Assembly: GCF_000785105.2 (NCBI RefSeq)
Contig: NZ_CP018906.1
Location: 558,001-622,000, forward strand
From: Lentilactobacillus curieae
GTDB lineage: Bacteria; Bacillota; Bacilli; Lactobacillales; Lactobacillaceae
Reading direction: 5' to 3'
DNA length: 64,000 nucleotides
Below, piece by piece: positions 24,597 through 33,114 of the stretch (positions are counted from its first letter, which is position 1; each line of letters begins with the position of its first letter). The notes beneath the pieces are model-generated. The model had not been told where the DNA came from. It saw only the letters and a list, made by a program, of their open reading frames with translations, and did no database searches. The translations under genes and the position numbers were made by a program.

Positions 24597-25412
24597 ATGA
24601 CACAATCAGAAGAAGAGATTAAAGAAATTACGGCTGCACTCAATAAGTTCAAGATGAACTGGTTTGATTTGTCCGGAAAAGTAGCAATCGTGACCGGAGG
24701 TAACACTGGGTTAGGCCAAGGATATGCAGTTGCCTTAGCAGAGGCCGGCGCTGACATCTTCATTGCCACCTTCGGTACCCAAGGCTGGGATAGCACTCGC
24801 GAACTAATTGAATCCAGAGGTCGAACCGTCGAATTTATGCAAACGGATTTGACTGAAGATGGCGCTGCTGACAAAGTAATTTCAGAAGCAATTTCCAAGT
24901 TTGGTCACATCGATATTTTAATCAACAACGCGGGAATGATTAAACGTAATCCAATTCTAGAATCAAAAGATGAAGATTGGGAAAATGTTATTGCAATTAA
25001 CCTTTCAGCTGTTTATCACCTTTCCCTAGCTGCTTCAAAGGAATTTGCTAAGCAAAAATCAGGTAAGATTATAAACATCGGATCAATGCTTTCATTCCAA
25101 GGAGGAAAGTTCATTCCTTCTTACACTGCTGCCAAACATGGTGTTGCAGGATTAACAAAATCATTTGCTAGTGAAATGGCTGCATATAACGTTCAGGTTA
25201 ATGCAATTGCCCCAGGATATATCAAGACTGCAAATACAGCTCCAATTAGAGCTGACAAGCAGCGTAATAATGAGATTCTTTCAAGAATTCCTGCCGGTCA
25301 TTGGGGTGAACCTTATGAATTAATGGGAATTGCCGTATATCTTTCCAGTGATGCCGCAAATTACATTAATGGGGCCGTAATTCCCGTTGATGGTGGATAC
25401 TTAGTAAGATAG
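24597..25412 (+). CDS. kduD: 2-deoxy-D-gluconate 3-dehydrogenase / KduD-type short-chain dehydrogenase
   Basis: 271 residues of the short-chain dehydrogenase family: cofactor loop TGGNTGLGQG, NNAG, catalytic Ser in NIGSML, YTAAK (Tyr-x3-Lys) and the C-terminal NGAVIPVDGGYL. The KduD/gluconate-5-dehydrogenase branch interconverts 2,5-diketo-3-deoxygluconate and 2-keto-3-deoxygluconate. GGAGG precedes ATG 24597. It heads an operon with KDG kinase and KDPG aldolase, supporting the assignment; kduI is absent here. Confidence 0.85.
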   Translation: MTQSEEEIKEITAALNKFKMNWFDLSGKVAIVTGGNTGLGQGYAVALAEAGADIFIATFGTQGWDSTRELIESRGRTVEFMQTDLTEDGAADKVISEAISKFGHIDILINNAGMIKRNPILESKDEDWENVIAINLSAVYHLSLAASKEFAKQKSGKIINIGSMLSFQGGKFIPSYTAAKHGVAGLTKSFASEMAAYNVQVNAIAPGYIKTANTAPIRADKQRNNEILSRIPAGHWGEPYELMGIAVYLSSDAANYINGAVIPVDGGYLVR

Positions 25413-25436
25413 TTCATCTATTTGTAGGAGGTTATT

Positions 25437-26417
25437 ATGAGTGAAATCCTAACAATTGGTGAACCACTGGTTGTATTCAACTCAACACAGACCGATGTTC
25501 CGTTAGAAAACAGCAACCAATTTAACAAGCAGATTGGTGGTGCTGAGCTCAACGTTGCGATTGGAGCAACAAGGCTTGGTCATTCCGTTAATTACATTTC
25601 ACAAGTGGGAACAGATTCGCTTGGTAAGTTCATCATCAATGAAATTAATAGTGCAGGAATAAATACTAGAAATATTTTCTCAAGTACAGAATATTCAACT
25701 GGTCATCAATTCAAATCTAAGGTATCGAGTGGCGACCCTTATGTAGAAAACTACCGAAGGAATTCAGCATGTAGCCACTTGACTCCAGATGTTATTAATC
25801 GAGTTAACTTAGACGGCACAAAAATTGCCCATTTTACAGGAATTTTTCCGGCAATTTCACCATTGGCAATTAACACTATGCAACTACTATTCAATAAACT
25901 AATTGCTAAAAGAATTCCAATTGTTTTTGATACCAATTTACGTCCTTCACTTTGGAAAAGCCAAAATAACATGGTTAAAACTATCAACCACTTTGCATCT
26001 CAAGCAACAATCGTTTTGCCAGGCCTTAAAGAAGGACAATTGCTAACCGGTTTAGAATCTGATAATGAAATAGCAGATTATTACTTAAATAACGAAAAAA
26101 CTAAGGCGGTTATCGTAAAAGATGGGCCAGATGGTGCATTAGTAAAGACATGCAACGGAATTAAAGAGTTTGTTCCTGGTTTTAAGGTTAATCACGTTAT
26201 CGATACAGTTGGTGCTGGTGATGGATTCGCACTGGGTACGATCACTGCCCTACTTGAAAATAAGAGTATTGTGGACGCAGCTTTGCGTGGAAATGCCATC
26301 GGTTCTCTTCAAGTTCAAACACCTGGAGACAATGATGGATATCCTACCAAACAACAACTAAAAAAATATTATGAAAAAACTCAAAAAAACGCTTCGGGGG
26401 TAAAAGAACATGCATAG
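25437..26417 (+). CDS. kdgK: 2-keto-3-deoxygluconate kinase (PfkB family)
   Basis: 326 residues of the ribokinase/PfkB family: GGAELNVAIGATRLG near the N-terminus and DTVGAGDGFALG, the signature with the catalytic Asp, near the C-terminus. It phosphorylates 2-keto-3-deoxygluconate to the 6-phosphate. AGGAGG upstream of the ATG; its end overlaps kdgA by 8 nt. Substrate assignment rests on the operon context. Confidence 0.9.
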   Translation: MSEILTIGEPLVVFNSTQTDVPLENSNQFNKQIGGAELNVAIGATRLGHSVNYISQVGTDSLGKFIINEINSAGINTRNIFSSTEYSTGHQFKSKVSSGDPYVENYRRNSACSHLTPDVINRVNLDGTKIAHFTGIFPAISPLAINTMQLLFNKLIAKRIPIVFDTNLRPSLWKSQNNMVKTINHFASQATIVLPGLKEGQLLTGLESDNEIADYYLNNEKTKAVIVKDGPDGALVKTCNGIKEFVPGFKVNHVIDTVGAGDGFALGTITALLENKSIVDAALRGNAIGSLQVQTPGDNDGYPTKQQLKKYYEKTQKNASGVKEHA

Positions 26418-27060
26418 CAAATCTGAGATACTTACAAATATTCAGAATAATCCTGTTGTTTCAGTAATCAGAGGAGAAAGTGCTCAAGAATCTTACAACA
26501 CAGCTGAAGCATGCATCAACGGGGGAGTCAAAGTCATAGAGTTAGCATTCACAGCACCTCATGCTGATGAAACGATTGCTAGCCTAAGTGAAAAATACAC
26601 AGATACAGATATTGAAATTGGCGCAGGAACTGTTTTAGAGGCAGAAACTGCCAGAATCGCAATTATCTCAGGGGCAACTTTTATAGTTAGCCCATCATTT
26701 TCAGAAGAAGTGGCGAAGATTTGTAATCTTTACACAGTTCCGTATATTCCTGGTTGTCTCACCCCTTCAGATGTTCAATCAGCCCTTACCTATGGTTCAG
26801 AGATAATCAAATTATTCCCTGGATCTGTTGTCGGTCCACAAATGATTTCTGAATTACACGGACCATTCCCACAAGTTAAGGTTATGGTTACAGGTGGAGT
26901 TTCACTTGATAGCCTCCAATCTTGGTTTGATGCAGGGGCAAATATTGTTGGTGTAGGTGGCCAAATGGTTGGGCCTGCAAAAAATGGTGATTACAAAGGT
27001 GTCACTAAGAATGCAGAGAAGTTCATAAAAGGCACAAAAGCCTTACATTTAATCGCATAA
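26410..27060 (+). CDS. kdgA: 2-keto-3-deoxy-6-phosphogluconate aldolase
   Basis: 216 residues, KDPG/KHG class I aldolase: GGVKVIELAFTAPHA (acid/base Glu), IEIGAGTVL, and EIIKLFPGSVVGP, whose Lys forms the Schiff base. Splits KDPG into pyruvate and glyceraldehyde 3-phosphate, finishing the pathway begun by KduD and KdgK. Overlaps kdgK; followed by a terminator. Confidence 0.93.
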   Translation: MHSKSEILTNIQNNPVVSVIRGESAQESYNTAEACINGGVKVIELAFTAPHADETIASLSEKYTDTDIEIGAGTVLEAETARIAIISGATFIVSPSFSEEVAKICNLYTVPYIPGCLTPSDVQSALTYGSEIIKLFPGSVVGPQMISELHGPFPQVKVMVTGGVSLDSLQSWFDAGANIVGVGGQMVGPAKNGDYKGVTKNAEKFIKGTKALHLIA

Positions 27061-27070
27061 AGAATTAAAT

Positions 27071-27103
27071 AAAGTCTATCTTTATTAGAAGATAGACTTT
27101 TTT
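27071..27103 (+). terminator. Terminator of the kdu-kdg operon
   Basis: AAGTCTATCTT pairs with AAGATAGACTT around a 6-nt loop, followed by TTTTT. Confidence 0.85.
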
Positions 27104-27133
27104 GGTCTTATTAAAAATAAAACGTCCAATTAT

Positions 27134-27162
27134 TTTACACCACGGTGCTATCACTATATACT
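27134..27162 (+). promoter_or_regulatory. Promoter of the acetoin reductase gene
   Basis: TTTACA (27134-27139), 17 nt, TATACT (27157-27162). Confidence 0.7.
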
Positions 27163-27204
27163 CAAGATGGTCAAAAGACCAAGTGATTTAAAGGAGGTTT
27201 GATA

Positions 27205-27966
27205 ATGGCAAAGGTTGCAATTGTAACCGGTGGTGGTCAAGGAATTGGTGAAGGTATCGTCCGCCAATTAGCCAAGGATGGGTTCACTGTCGGGGTGGCT
27301 GACTTAAACGAAGAAAACGCTAAGAAAGTCGCCGAAGATGTTGGTAATAACTCACGCGGATATTTTGTTGATGTCGCAGAGAAACAGAGTTTAGTTGATT
27401 TAGTTACTCGAGTAGCCTCAGACTTAGGTGACCTCAATGTTATGATCAATAACGCCGGAATTGCTAAAATTGGCCAAATCACTGAAACTAGTGAAGCCGA
27501 TTTATCACAAATCTTAGACGTTAACATCAAGGGAGCATTTTTTGGTATTCAAGCCGCTGCCGACCAAATGAAGACACAGGGACACGGTGGAAAGATTATC
27601 AATGCTTGTTCCATTGCAGGTCACGAAGGTTTTGAACTTCTCGGTGCATACTCCGCTACAAAATTCGCAGTTCGTGGTTTAACACAAGTTGCGGCAAAAG
27701 AGTTGGCCAAAGACCAAATCACGGTCAATGCTTACTGCCCTGGCATTGTTTTGACCCCAATGTGGGATCAAATCGACGCTGAAATGGCTAAAATCTACAA
27801 TGTTCCGATTGGAGCTAGTCTTCAAAAGAACATTGACTCAATTGCACTTGGTCGCGGTGAAAAGCCTGCAGACGTGGCCAACTTAGTATCTTTCTTATCA
27901 GATGAAAAATCGAATTACATCACCGGACAATCAATAATCGTCGATGGTGGAATCAATTATTCATAA
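27205..27966 (+). CDS. budC: Diacetyl/acetoin reductase ((S,S)- or meso-2,3-butanediol dehydrogenase type)
   Basis: 253 residues, short-chain dehydrogenase: TGGGQGIGEG cofactor loop, NNAG, Ser in ACSIAG, YSATK, and DQIDAEMAKIYNVPIG with GRGEKPADVANLVSFL, which are characteristic of acetoin reductases. It reduces diacetyl and acetoin with NADH, a sink for reducing power in lactic acid bacteria. AAAGGAGG precedes ATG 27205 (frame extends to 27199). Monocistronic with its own promoter. Confidence 0.88.
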   Translation: MAKVAIVTGGGQGIGEGIVRQLAKDGFTVGVADLNEENAKKVAEDVGNNSRGYFVDVAEKQSLVDLVTRVASDLGDLNVMINNAGIAKIGQITETSEADLSQILDVNIKGAFFGIQAAADQMKTQGHGGKIINACSIAGHEGFELLGAYSATKFAVRGLTQVAAKELAKDQITVNAYCPGIVLTPMWDQIDAEMAKIYNVPIGASLQKNIDSIALGRGEKPADVANLVSFLSDEKSNYITGQSIIVDGGINYS

Positions 27967-28010
27967 CCTCTTTATTAATACCCTTAATTCCATTTTTGAT
28001 ATTCTCCCCG

Positions 28011-28050
28011 ATCCCCAAGTTGCCCTCCCACAGTAACTTGGGGATTTATT
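28011..28050 (+). terminator. Terminator of the acetoin reductase gene
   Basis: ATCCCCAAGTT pairs with AACTTGGGGAT, followed by a short T-rich tail. Confidence 0.65.
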
Positions 28051-28056
28051 GTAAAC

Positions 28057-28096
28057 AAAAAGCGTGATCCCCTCTCTCGAGTGGTTCACGCTTTTT
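28057..28096. terminator. Terminator at the end of the fumarate-reduction operon
   Basis: AAAAAGCGTGA pairs with TCACGCTTTTT; T runs on both strands. It follows the last operon gene on the minus strand. Confidence 0.85.
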
Positions 28097-28104
28097 CGCC
28101 TATA

Positions 28105-29556
28105 TTAGCTTTCTGACGCTCCAGTTGACGCATCAACCTCTGGCTTTGCAGCGGCTGGTGTACTTGGCTTTGGTGCAGCCTTTGGAGTCTCAGTTACTTC
28201 TTTTGGTTGAATACCTTCAGTAGCGGTATTGTTACCTGAGTTAAGCAGGTCACCAATTTCGATGCCACCTTCGTCAGCGACTGGCGCTTGTTCAACTGCA
28301 GGTGCGGCTGGAGTTGCGTCACTTTCTGAAGCTCCGGTAGAAGCATCTGCTTGTGGAGCAGCACTTGCTGAGCTTCCGTGTGAAGAAGCCCCAGTAACTG
28401 CATCCAATCCAATAATTGGTGATGTTGGCCGTTTATTTTCATCAACAACTAGCTTTTGACCAGTTGAATCTAAGTAGTACTTAATGATTGGCATGATGTC
28501 AACGACCCACTCGTTAACTCCCCGATAACGACCATTTTCATCGTGCATCCCTTTATAGTAATGCATAATGTGCTTGTCTGGGCCGTTACCCGGAACAGGC
28601 ATTGCCACCAAGTCAGAATCGCCAGTCCGTAAAGCATGAATAACTTGCTTAACGTGCTTTACAGCGCGGTCAGGGTGAACTGATGATAATGGATCACCCG
28701 CTTGACCTGGACGACGTGGTGCCAACATCTTAGCAGTTGGAGTGTTCTTGTTGTAGTAGATGAACTGGTTGTTGTCATCAGCATAAGTCAACTCAACTGG
28801 CATTGTGTTCAAGAAGTAGTTAAGTTGATCAACAGTTAAAATCCCACGATCCAACTTAACGTAAGTACTTCCATCGACAGCATGAACCCGAACAGCGGCC
28901 TTTTCAACCCACTCATCATCGTTCATGTCGACACCTTCGATAGTGGTGTTAACCTTACCTTTAGCTTCAAGGTCCTCGTCATCAGCAGTCATTGTATCTG
29001 GAGCATCAAACAAATCGATAACCTTAACGTACTTCAAGAATTTATGAAGCAGCTTTTCCAAGAAACCAATTGTTCGCGCATCCTTCAAGTTACCTTCTGC
29101 ATCAAAGGCTTCTTTTGCGTTAGAAAGAAGGAACTCATCACCAGGCATAACAACAGCATTGATTCCTGGTGATTCCAAAATTTGTTTTAAATGAAGTTGA
29201 GCTCTAGCTGACCCTTGGCTGTGGTATGATGCACCAACGATCCAGACTGGTTTGCCTTCAAATGGATGCAAATTGTATGACAACCATTCAATCATGTTCT
29301 TCATTGCTGCAGGAACAGTATGGTTGTGTTCTGGAGTTGCCAAAATTACCCCTTGGGCACTAGCAATCTTTTGGTATACTCGTTGAACTTCTGGGCTCTC
29401 ACTTTGATCCTTATCTGGGTTAAATACAGGAAGGTCACTAATATCAACCAATTCGATTTCTGCTAAACCAGCATACTTCTTAGCAATAAACTTCAATAAA
29501 TCGCGATTATATGATTGTTCGCCGATTGAACCAGCGATTCCAACTAATTTCATCAT
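28105..29556 (-). CDS. NAD(P)H:FMN reductase with PAS-like domain and triple flavinylation-motif tail
   Basis: 483 residues. Residues 1-190 are an NADPH-dependent FMN reductase (flavodoxin-like; GSIGEQSYNRDLL, ATPEHNHTVPAAMKNMIEWLS). About 235-375 resembles the PAS domain of DUF438 proteins (LTYADDNNQFIYYNK to NEWVVDIMPIIKYYL). The tail is Ala/Pro-rich with three D-x-x-[ST]-G-A-[ST] motifs: DAVTGAS at 385, DASTGAS at 404 and DASTGAS at 475, just before the end. This is the pattern to which ApbE attaches FMN. The gene overlaps its neighbour's stop by one base and is last in the fumC-frdA operon, so it probably passes electrons from NAD(P)H to the fumarate reductase. No full FMN_bind domain and no apbE are visible here. 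Electron transfer is inference. Confidence 0.82.
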   Translation of the reverse strand: MMKLVGIAGSIGEQSYNRDLLKFIAKKYAGLAEIELVDISDLPVFNPDKDQSESPEVQRVYQKIASAQGVILATPEHNHTVPAAMKNMIEWLSYNLHPFEGKPVWIVGASYHSQGSARAQLHLKQILESPGINAVVMPGDEFLLSNAKEAFDAEGNLKDARTIGFLEKLLHKFLKYVKVIDLFDAPDTMTADDEDLEAKGKVNTTIEGVDMNDDEWVEKAAVRVHAVDGSTYVKLDRGILTVDQLNYFLNTMPVELTYADDNNQFIYYNKNTPTAKMLAPRRPGQAGDPLSSVHPDRAVKHVKQVIHALRTGDSDLVAMPVPGNGPDKHIMHYYKGMHDENGRYRGVNEWVVDIMPIIKYYLDSTGQKLVVDENKRPTSPIIGLDAVTGASSHGSSASAAPQADASTGASESDATPAAPAVEQAPVADEGGIEIGDLLNSGNNTATEGIQPKEVTETPKAAPKPSTPAAAKPEVDASTGASES

Positions 29557-30194
29557 TAATGTTCAGCCTGCCTTTCAGTTCCTTCGACACCGTAGTCAAC
29601 ATGCATTTCGTTTTTCCGGCGTTCATCATCCGCATAGGTATGTTTAAGTTTACCAGTTACATCTGTAAAGGTCATGAAATCTTCGAACAAGGCGTCTAAA
29701 CGTTCATTTTGACTCTCGTCCAACAGGTCTCCATTTTGATCAAATGCGTTAAGTGAATGACCTAATAAGAACTCAGAACTTGGCATAATTCTGGCTTCAA
29801 TTTCTGGTGAATCCAAAATTTGGCGAAGTTGAGCTTGGGCACGAGAAGTTCCCAAGTTACCAAATGAAGCTCCAGTGATCATAACCGGTTTGTCCATTAA
29901 TGGATGGATTCCGTATGATAACCAAGCAAGCGCACTTGAAAGGATTGCTGGGATACTGTGATCCCATTCAGGAGTGGCGATAATTACGCCAGCAGCGGCA
30001 TCGATTTTTGCGGCCATTTCTTTAGCTTGATCTGGAATTACCATTCCGCGGGTCTTTTGGAAAATTGGTAAGCCATCGACCTCCATCAAGTCAATTTCTG
30101 CCTCACCTTTATACCGTTGTTGCATATATTCCAAAAGTTGGCGATTTGTGGACCGATCAGCGTTTGACCCCACAATTGCAACAATTTTTTTCAT
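29556..30194 (-). CDS. NADPH-dependent FMN reductase family protein
   Basis: 212 residues, flavodoxin-like fold: IVAIVGSNADRSTNRQLLEYM (flavin-binding loop), ATPEWDHSIPAILSSALAWLS and GASFGNLGTSRAQAQLRQIL. It resembles residues 1-190 of the downstream 483-residue protein and probably arose by duplication; it ends without the PAS-like domain or flavinylation tail. ATG 30194 follows AGAGGAA; an in-frame codon at 30233 has no site. It lies between the dicarboxylate transporter and the larger reductase, possibly forming a heteromer with the latter. Confidence 0.88.
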   Translation of the reverse strand: MKKIVAIVGSNADRSTNRQLLEYMQQRYKGEAEIDLMEVDGLPIFQKTRGMVIPDQAKEMAAKIDAAAGVIIATPEWDHSIPAILSSALAWLSYGIHPLMDKPVMITGASFGNLGTSRAQAQLRQILDSPEIEARIMPSSEFLLGHSLNAFDQNGDLLDESQNERLDALFEDFMTFTDVTGKLKHTYADDERRKNEMHVDYGVEGTERQAEH

Positions 30195-30237
30195 AATTTT
30201 ATTCCTCTTCCTAACTCTTTTCATCTTAAACAATGGC

Positions 30238-31656
30238 TTACCACATACCGATTAACTTCATCCAGAGTGAACCTACACCAACCCAGACAACTAGGTAGAA
30301 GATTCCCATTAAGGCGTTCATCGACCACCACTTGTTTTGAGTAACGTATCCTGAACCAAACAAGATTGGTGAAGGACCACTACCATAGTGAGTAGTTGAT
30401 GCGAACAAGTTACCGAAGAAACCAAGCATCAATGCAGCAAGCATTGGTGGAACTCCGGCAGATAGAGCAACGGCAAGCAAAGCACTGTACATTGCACTAA
30501 CGTGAGCAGTAGCACTAGCAAACAAGTAGTGACTGTAGAAGTAAGCCAAGATGATGATTACCAAAGCGATAATCCAGTTGAAGCCCTTCATATCATCTGA
30601 AATTGTCTTACTTAACCAAGGAATAAATCCAAGGGTGTTCAATTGAGTTGCCATCATAACAAGAACTGAGAACCAAGTTAAAGTATTCCAAGCACCAGTT
30701 TCGTGAGTAACGTCGCTCCATGATAGAACGCCGAATACCAACAGTAATGACAAAGCAATAAATGCAGTAACAGTTGCGTCAATGTGAATAACACTACCAG
30801 CTACCCAAAGAACCAGCGCTACGATAAATACTGCTGTCATAGCTTTTTCGGGTTTGCTCATTGGACCCATGTCTGACAATTGTCCTTCTGCCCATTCACG
30901 AGCATTAGGTGTTTCTTTAATTTCAGGTGGGTAAATCTTGTAGATAATAAATGGAACTAAAATCAATGAAATCAGTCCAGGAACTAAGGCTGATAAGAAC
31001 CAACCCATCCAGCTAATGTGGACACCTAGTGACTTAGCTAATGATTGTGCCAATGGGTTTCCGGCCATAGCGGTCATAAACATTGCTGAAGTAATAATGT
31101 TTCCTTGGAATTCTGAGTAAAGTAAGAATGATCCGATTTTACGTTGGGTACCATCCTTAGGGCTTGAACCAAATGATTCAGCCAATGAATTAATGATTGG
31201 ATACATGATCCCACCGGCACGGGCAGTGTTACTTGGAGTGGCAGGTGCCAACACCAAATCAACCCCGATCAATGAGTATGCCAATCCTAAAGTCTTACGA
31301 CCAAACATCTTAACAAATTGGAAGGCAATTCGTCTTCCGAGCCCGGTTTTAATAAAACCACGGGAAATAAAGAATGCCATTACGATCAACCAAATACTTC
31401 CGTTACCAAATCCGGTAATGGCGGTATCGATTGGGACTACGCCAGATAATACTGTAATGGTGAAACCAATAATTGCAACCCCACCAATGGGGAGTGGTTG
31501 GGTGATACACCCAATAATTGTTGCCACGAAAATGGCAAACATATGCCAGCCGGCCATTGAAACACTGTCCGGTTTAATTGGTGAAGCAAACCATAAGATC
31601 AGCCCAACCAAAACTGGCGCTATGAATTTTTTATAATCAACTTTTTCTAAGCTCAT
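30238..31656 (-). CDS. DASS family anion transporter (dicarboxylate/citrate type)
   Basis: 472 residues, about twelve membrane segments, divalent anion:Na+ symporter family (CitT/TtdT-like). The motif LAPATPSNTARAGGIMYPI is the first substrate/cation-binding SNT loop, and ASTTHYGSGPSPILFGSGYV the second. Likely exchanges or imports malate, fumarate, tartrate or citrate against succinate, fitting fumC and frdA next door. AGAGGAAAGCTG precedes the ATG; 27 nt separate it from frdA. Confidence 0.9.
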   Translation of the reverse strand: MSLEKVDYKKFIAPVLVGLILWFASPIKPDSVSMAGWHMFAIFVATIIGCITQPLPIGGVAIIGFTITVLSGVVPIDTAITGFGNGSIWLIVMAFFISRGFIKTGLGRRIAFQFVKMFGRKTLGLAYSLIGVDLVLAPATPSNTARAGGIMYPIINSLAESFGSSPKDGTQRKIGSFLLYSEFQGNIITSAMFMTAMAGNPLAQSLAKSLGVHISWMGWFLSALVPGLISLILVPFIIYKIYPPEIKETPNAREWAEGQLSDMGPMSKPEKAMTAVFIVALVLWVAGSVIHIDATVTAFIALSLLLVFGVLSWSDVTHETGAWNTLTWFSVLVMMATQLNTLGFIPWLSKTISDDMKGFNWIIALVIIILAYFYSHYLFASATAHVSAMYSALLAVALSAGVPPMLAALMLGFFGNLFASTTHYGSGPSPILFGSGYVTQNKWWSMNALMGIFYLVVWVGVGSLWMKLIGMW

Positions 31657-31683
31657 CAGCTTTCCTCTTCTCGTATCTCGGTA

Positions 31684-33075
31684 CTAGTTCAAATAATTAA
31701 ATACTTGTTGACCCGCTTGGCGACCAAAAATCACAGTTTCCGCAATCGAGTTCCCACCGATTCGGTTATTACCGTGAAGGCCCCCAACGATTTCTCCACA
31801 GGCATAAAGTCCTGGGATAACTTGGTCATCATCAGTCAATACTTCAGTTTCCTTATTGATACCAACGCCACCCATAGTGTAGTGAACAGCTGGAGCAATG
31901 TGGATAGTGTAGAATGGGCCATCTTCAATCGAGCGGTCCATTCCAGTCGTTCTACCAAACTCAGTATCGTTATGGTCAGCGACTGCCTTGTTCCAAGTAG
32001 CCACTGTTTCAGCCAATGCCTTACCATCAAGACCAGTCTTGTCAGCAACTTCTTCCACGGTGTTACCTGTGTTTACCAACCCGATTGAGTCGTAAAATTC
32101 AACGGCTTTAACTCGGTCACGGATTGCCTTACCAAATACAAGGTAGGCGCCGCCTTCGTTCAAACCATCAATGGCATTAGAAACTGTCTTTCTAGTGTCC
32201 AATTCGTTGATGAATCGCTTGCCAGACTTGTTAACCAAGATGGCACCTTCACCACGAACAGCTTCCCCGATTAGGTAAGCATGAGCGTTGTCTTGTTGAA
32301 CAGTTGGGTGAACTTGGATTTGGTCCATGTCGACCACTTTGGCACCCAATTCTTCTGCCAAACGAATTCCGTCTCCGGTTGCACCAACTTGGTTAGTTGT
32401 CTTGTAGCCCTTCAAGTCAGGACGGTACTTAACTAACATGTCTTGGTTAGCACCGAAACCACCAGTAGCCAAAATAATTGCCTTGGCAGCAATGTGCTTT
32501 GCTTCGCCATTGGCAGTTACCTTCATACCGGCAACCTTGCCATCGCTATCCTTTTCAAGTTCGTTAACCTTAACACCTGCAAATAGAGGAATTTCTAGCT
32601 CTTGAATTTGCTTTAATAATTCAGTTACCAAGAAGGCACCGATTGGAGCCATTGATGCTGGACGATGAGTTCTCATCTTGCTCATCCCACCAGTGATGGT
32701 AATGTCATCCAAACGGATGCCGTGGTCAGCTAACCAATCGATTGAAAGTGCAGCGTGATCAGTGAAGTATCTTAATAGTTCAGTGTTGTTCATCCTGCCA
32801 CCACCGACATAAGTTTCTTCAAAGAAATCTTCATAGCTATCAACCACGTTGTGCTTAAGTTGAACCAAAGTTTCAGCGGCATTCATCCCTGATGATGCTC
32901 GAGTTGAGTTACCACCTAACTTGTCCATCTTCTCCAAGATGATTGGGTTCAATCCCAATTCTTTGGCTTGGATGGCACTGGTCAAACCAGCAGCACCTGA
33001 ACCAATCACAACTAGGTCATAACTATCTTTTAGTTCGCTGACATCAGTCAGTCTGAATTTAAACTTGTCTGCCAT
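31684..33075 (-). CDS. frdA: Fumarate reductase flavoprotein, soluble (flavocytochrome c family)
   Basis: 463 residues. N-terminal FAD-binding YDLVVIGSGAAGLTSAIQA and GGNSTRASSGMNA; the capping region RTHRPASMAPIGAFLV; active-site RGEGAILVNKSGKRFINE; VHYTMGGVGI and the C-terminal GGLHGNNRIGGNSIAE. It reduces fumarate (or a similar enoate) to succinate. Unlike the three-domain cytosolic NADH:fumarate reductases there is no FMN_bind or OYE-like domain, so an electron donor is needed; the FMN reductases at the end of the operon are the obvious candidates. No signal peptide, hence cytoplasmic. Confidence 0.92.
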   Translation of the reverse strand: MADKFKFRLTDVSELKDSYDLVVIGSGAAGLTSAIQAKELGLNPIILEKMDKLGGNSTRASSGMNAAETLVQLKHNVVDSYEDFFEETYVGGGRMNNTELLRYFTDHAALSIDWLADHGIRLDDITITGGMSKMRTHRPASMAPIGAFLVTELLKQIQELEIPLFAGVKVNELEKDSDGKVAGMKVTANGEAKHIAAKAIILATGGFGANQDMLVKYRPDLKGYKTTNQVGATGDGIRLAEELGAKVVDMDQIQVHPTVQQDNAHAYLIGEAVRGEGAILVNKSGKRFINELDTRKTVSNAIDGLNEGGAYLVFGKAIRDRVKAVEFYDSIGLVNTGNTVEEVADKTGLDGKALAETVATWNKAVADHNDTEFGRTTGMDRSIEDGPFYTIHIAPAVHYTMGGVGINKETEVLTDDDQVIPGLYACGEIVGGLHGNNRIGGNSIAETVIFGRQAGQQVFNYLN

Positions 33076-33114
33076 TGTTTTGCTCCTTCGTTTTGGTAAT
33101 TCGCACCAATCGTC

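Noticed and set aside
28194-28459. Repetitive Ala/Pro/Ser coding sequence suggesting a tandem DNA repeat
   Set aside because: It encodes the low-complexity linker of the flavinylation tail; the DASTGAS copies are protein motifs, not a regular DNA tandem array.
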